From Dehalococcoidia bacterium (GTDB lineage Bacteria; Chloroflexota; Dehalococcoidia; SM23-28-2; RBG-16-64-32), in contig JAUYGU010000167.1 of assembly GCA_030690405.1 (NCBI GenBank), positions 1 to 32,747 on the forward strand: a stretch of 32,747 bases of DNA, in the 5' to 3' direction. The notes below the pieces were generated by a model. It had not been told where the DNA came from, searched no databases, and saw only the letters and a list, made by a program, of their open reading frames with translations. The number at the start of each line of letters is the position of its first letter. Positions within the stretch are counted from its first letter, which is position 1. Position numbers and translations under genes: made by a program. Below are positions 30,400 through 32,747 of the stretch, in pieces.

Positions 30400-31824
30400 C
30401 TATGTCCGCAGGACCATGAGGCGCAGCTCCGTCATCTCTTCGATGGCGAAGCGGGGCCCTTCGCGCCCCATGCCGGAGTCCTTGACGCCGCCGTAGGGCA
30501 TCGGGTCCGTCCGGTAGGTGGGCACGTCGTTGATGATGACGCCGCCCACCTCCAGTTCGTCGAAGGCGTAGAAGGCGTTCGCCAGGCTGGGCGTGAACAC
30601 GCCGGCCTGGAGGCCATAGGGCGAGTCGTTCACCGCCGCTACGGCCTCCTTGAAATCGCCGAACGGGAACAGGGCGACGACGGGCGCGAACACTTCTCCC
30701 CGGCAGACCTTGCTCGCGGGCGGGACGTTCTCAAGGACGGTTGGCTGGAAGAACGGCCCGTCCGCATCGCCGCCGGTGAGCAGCTTCGCCCCCTCCGTCA
30801 TCGCCTCCTCGACCCACTGCCGGGTGCGCTGCGCCGCCGCCTCCTCGATCATGGGACCGACGTCTGTCTCCGGGTCCATCGGGTCGCCGACCTTCAGCGC
30901 CTGAACGGCGGCCACCAGCCCCCGCGAGACCGCTGCGTAGGCGCTCTCGTGCACGTAGACGCGCTGGACGGAGATGCAGCTCTGGCCGGCGTAGGTGTAG
31001 CCGCCCTGGGCGATCCGCTTTACCGCCAGCTCCGTGTCGGTGTCCTCGTCGATGATGACGGCGGCGTTGCCGCCGAGCTCCAGGGTCACCCGCTTCTTGC
31101 CGGCGATGCCCTTGAGGCGCCAGCCCACCTCCGCCGAGCCGGTGAAGGTGAGCATCTTGAAGCGGTCGTCCTTCACCAGCTTCTCCTCGGCCAGCGAAGC
31201 GGGGATGGGGAGGACGCTCAGCATGCCCGGCGGCATGCCGGCCTCCGCCATCACCTCCGCCAGCGCGAGCGCGGTCAGCGGCGTCTTCGTCGCCGGCTTG
31301 AGGACGATGGTGTTGCCGGCGGCGATCGCCGGTCCCAGCTTGTGCAGGGGCAGGTTTAGGGGGAAGTTGAACGGCGTGATCGCCGCGATGGGCCCTATCG
31401 GGTAGCGACGCAGCAGGCCGATGCGGTCCCGCGAGTACTCGCGCAGGTCCAGGGGCAGGATCTCGCCGCCGATGCGCTTCGCCTCCTCCGCGGCGACCTC
31501 CAGGTTGTGGAGCGCGCGGTCGGTCTCGGCGGCGGCGTCCTTCCACGGCTTGCCCGCCTCCAGGACGATGGTGCGGACGAAATCCTCCCGCCGCGCGGCC
31601 AGGCCGTCGCGGACGCGGGTGAGGATTCGTGCCCGCTCCTCGGAGGAGAGCCTGCGCGTCTGCTCGAAGGCGGCTGCGGCACGCTCGATCGCCTCCTCTA
31701 CCTGTGTTTCGGTGGGGACGAACGTGACGCCGACGACCTCGCCGTTGAAGGGGCTCCGCACCTCCAGCGGCCGGTCGGAGCGCTGCCACTCGCCGGCGAG
31801 CAGGAACGGGTGCTCTCGCGCCAT
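30400..31824 (-). CDS. NAD(P)-dependent aldehyde dehydrogenase, likely semialdehyde type
   Basis: 474 residues, standard ALDH length. ITPFNFPLNLPLHKLGPAIAAGN and VLKPAT (cofactor binding), TFTGSAEVG, general-base Glu in LELGGNAAV and nucleophilic Cys in YAGQSCISVQR (about residue 285) are intact; EVFAPVV and PYGGVKDSGMGREG follow. The AGQSCISVQR form occurs in lactaldehyde/semialdehyde-type dehydrogenases. Gene order GABA-aminotransferase-like then ALDH, with an eight-base gap, points to oxidation of succinate semialdehyde (GabD role) or of the aminoaldehyde from putrescine. Cytoplasmic. Confidence 0.9.
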   Translation of the reverse strand: MAREHPFLLAGEWQRSDRPLEVRSPFNGEVVGVTFVPTETQVEEAIERAAAAFEQTRRLSSEERARILTRVRDGLAARREDFVRTIVLEAGKPWKDAAAETDRALHNLEVAAEEAKRIGGEILPLDLREYSRDRIGLLRRYPIGPIAAITPFNFPLNLPLHKLGPAIAAGNTIVLKPATKTPLTALALAEVMAEAGMPPGMLSVLPIPASLAEEKLVKDDRFKMLTFTGSAEVGWRLKGIAGKKRVTLELGGNAAVIIDEDTDTELAVKRIAQGGYTYAGQSCISVQRVYVHESAYAAVSRGLVAAVQALKVGDPMDPETDVGPMIEEAAAQRTRQWVEEAMTEGAKLLTGGDADGPFFQPTVLENVPPASKVCRGEVFAPVVALFPFGDFKEAVAAVNDSPYGLQAGVFTPSLANAFYAFDELEVGGVIINDVPTYRTDPMPYGGVKDSGMGREGPRFAIEEMTELRLMVLRT

Positions 31825-31832
31825 GCCGCCTC

Positions 31833-32747
31833 CTAGCGGCTGCCGTCCACGGCGGCGACCGCTGCATCCAGTATGGCGAGCCCTTCCTCGAGCTGCTCGT
31901 CCGTTATCACGAGGGGCATGAGCGTGCGCACGACGTTGGCGCCGGCCCCCGCCTTTAGCACGATTAGCCCGCTCTCGTAGCAGCTATGGATGATCCGCGC
32001 CGTCTCCTCGCCGGCCGGCTCCTTCGTGCCGCGGTCCTTGACCAGCTCCATCGCGACCATGGCGCCGAGCCCGCGCACGTCGCCGATGAGCTTGTAGCGC
32101 TCCTGCATCGCGCGGAAGCGGTCGAGGACGCGTTTACCCAGCTCCTGCGCCCTCGCCACGAGCCCTTCCTTCTCGATCACCTCGATGGCGGCCAGGGCGG
32201 CACGGCAGGCCAGCGGATTGCCGCCGTAGGTGCCGCCGAGGCTTCCCAGCGGCGGCGCGTCCATCACCTCCGCCCTCCCGGTCAGCGCGCTCAGCGGCGT
32301 GCCGCCGGAAAGCGACTTCGCCGTGATCATGATGTCCGGTTCCACGCCGAAGTGCTCGATCGCGAACATCCGCCCCGTGCGGGCGAAGCCTGTCTGCACC
32401 TCGTCGGCGATGAACAGGATGCCGTGCTCCTCGCAGATACGCTTGAGTCCCCGGAAGTAGTCCGGGGGCGGGATCACGAAGCCGCCCTCGCCGAGGACGG
32501 GCTCGATGATTACCGCCGCCACGCTCTCCGGCGCCACGTAGGCGCGGAATATCTCGGAGATGTACTCGGGGGAGTGCCGCTCGCAGGGCGTCTCCAGGCA
32601 ATCGCCGCAACGGTAGGCGTAGGGGACCGGGATGCGGTAGACCTCCGGCATGAAGGGGCCGAAGCCGTCCTTATAGGGGCGCACCTGGCCGGTCAGGCTC
32701 AGCGCCAGCATCGTGCGGCCGTGGAAGCCCCGCTCGAAGGTGATGAC
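31833..32747 (-). CDS. GABA aminotransferase-like class III enzyme, 5' end beyond the window
   Basis: 304 residues are visible; the reading frame is open to the window end, so the N-terminal about 130-150 residues (phosphate-binding part) lie outside. Visible motifs: VITFERGFHGRTMLALSLTG, FIADEVQTGFARTG, the Schiff-base lysine in ITAKSLSGGTPLSA and LGGTYGGNPLACRAALA. GFGPFMPEVYRIPVPYAYRC matches 4-aminobutyrate:2-oxoglutarate aminotransferases, including the YRCGDCLETPC cysteine cluster that I have seen in Gram-positive-type GabT. It forms an operon with the following aldehyde dehydrogenase (eight-base gap), together giving the two-step GABA to succinate route. Confidence 0.9.
   Translation of the reverse strand, partial: VITFERGFHGRTMLALSLTGQVRPYKDGFGPFMPEVYRIPVPYAYRCGDCLETPCERHSPEYISEIFRAYVAPESVAAVIIEPVLGEGGFVIPPPDYFRGLKRICEEHGILFIADEVQTGFARTGRMFAIEHFGVEPDIMITAKSLSGGTPLSALTGRAEVMDAPPLGSLGGTYGGNPLACRAALAAIEVIEKEGLVARAQELGKRVLDRFRAMQERYKLIGDVRGLGAMVAMELVKDRGTKEPAGEETARIIHSCYESGLIVLKAGAGANVVRTLMPLVITDEQLEEGLAILDAAVAAVDGSR

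Noticed and set aside
1..32747. CRISPR arrays, tRNA/rRNA genes, integrases, transposases, prophage genes
   Set aside because: None seen: spacers are too short or filled with the palindromes described, and no coding frame carries recombinase motifs. A tRNAscan-SE or Infernal run would be decisive.

Overview
This is a high-GC, gene-dense bacterial fragment with no phage, transposase, CRISPR, rRNA or tRNA genes that I can see. A proline/threonine-rich membrane-anchored protein, abundant short dispersed palindromes (including the GTCATTCTGAGCGAAG type and the CCTTCGACAGGCTCAGGAC type) and the mix of metabolic genes suggest an uncultured Chloroflexota lineage, possibly Dehalococcoidia-like. That is inference: no phylogenetic marker gene is present.

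Layout. 1-1.3 kb: a membrane-anchored protein of unknown function and a 318-base gap packed with palindromes. 1.3-4.4 kb (minus): a likely operon of class III aminotransferase, MEST-like alpha/beta hydrolase and APH-fold kinase. 4.6-9.3 kb (plus): HD-GYP protein, methylmalonyl-CoA-epimerase-like double VOC protein, small membrane protein, thiolase and zinc-free quinone reductase, separated by palindrome-rich spacers. 9.4-13.3 kb (minus): a tight operon of a serine-palmitoyltransferase-like enzyme, a GNAT-fold acyltransferase, an NAD-dependent epimerase/reductase and RpiB. The first three look like a bacterial sphingolipid (ceramide) pathway. 13.3-14.6 kb (minus): FTR1 iron permease coupled to a cupredoxin lipoprotein. 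15.2-18.8 kb (plus): GT4 glycosyltransferase, BON-like small protein and glycogen-debranching-type glucosidase. 18.8-19.6 kb (minus): DinB-fold and YHS proteins.

19.6-23.4 kb is the most disturbed part. It holds a tail of an ImuB/DUF6504-type protein, a dnaE2 (error-prone polymerase) gene missing about two thirds of its middle and then frameshifted, an arsR-acr3 arsenite-resistance cassette with its own AT-rich operator/promoter and flanking imperfect direct repeats, a histidine phosphatase, and a DUF72-head/Ku-tail chimera. Two DNA-repair systems (translesion mutasome and NHEJ) thus appear as deletion remnants around an acquired-looking arsenic cassette.

23.5-32.7 kb: a saccharopine-dehydrogenase-like oxidoreductase, then a spermidine/putrescine ABC transporter (potD-potB-potC, with potA split off by an oppositely oriented GSAM-like aminotransferase), then an aldehyde dehydrogenase and a GABA-aminotransferase-like gene cut by the window end. 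Together these suggest polyamine uptake and degradation through GABA.

The main unexplained signal is a family of at least nine short hairpins. All share a T-NN-A core (mostly TGAA) at the apex, and most a CTACG/CTACA tail, while their stems differ in sequence but keep pairing. They occupy intergenic spacers, some inside larger composite elements with terminal inverted repeats.
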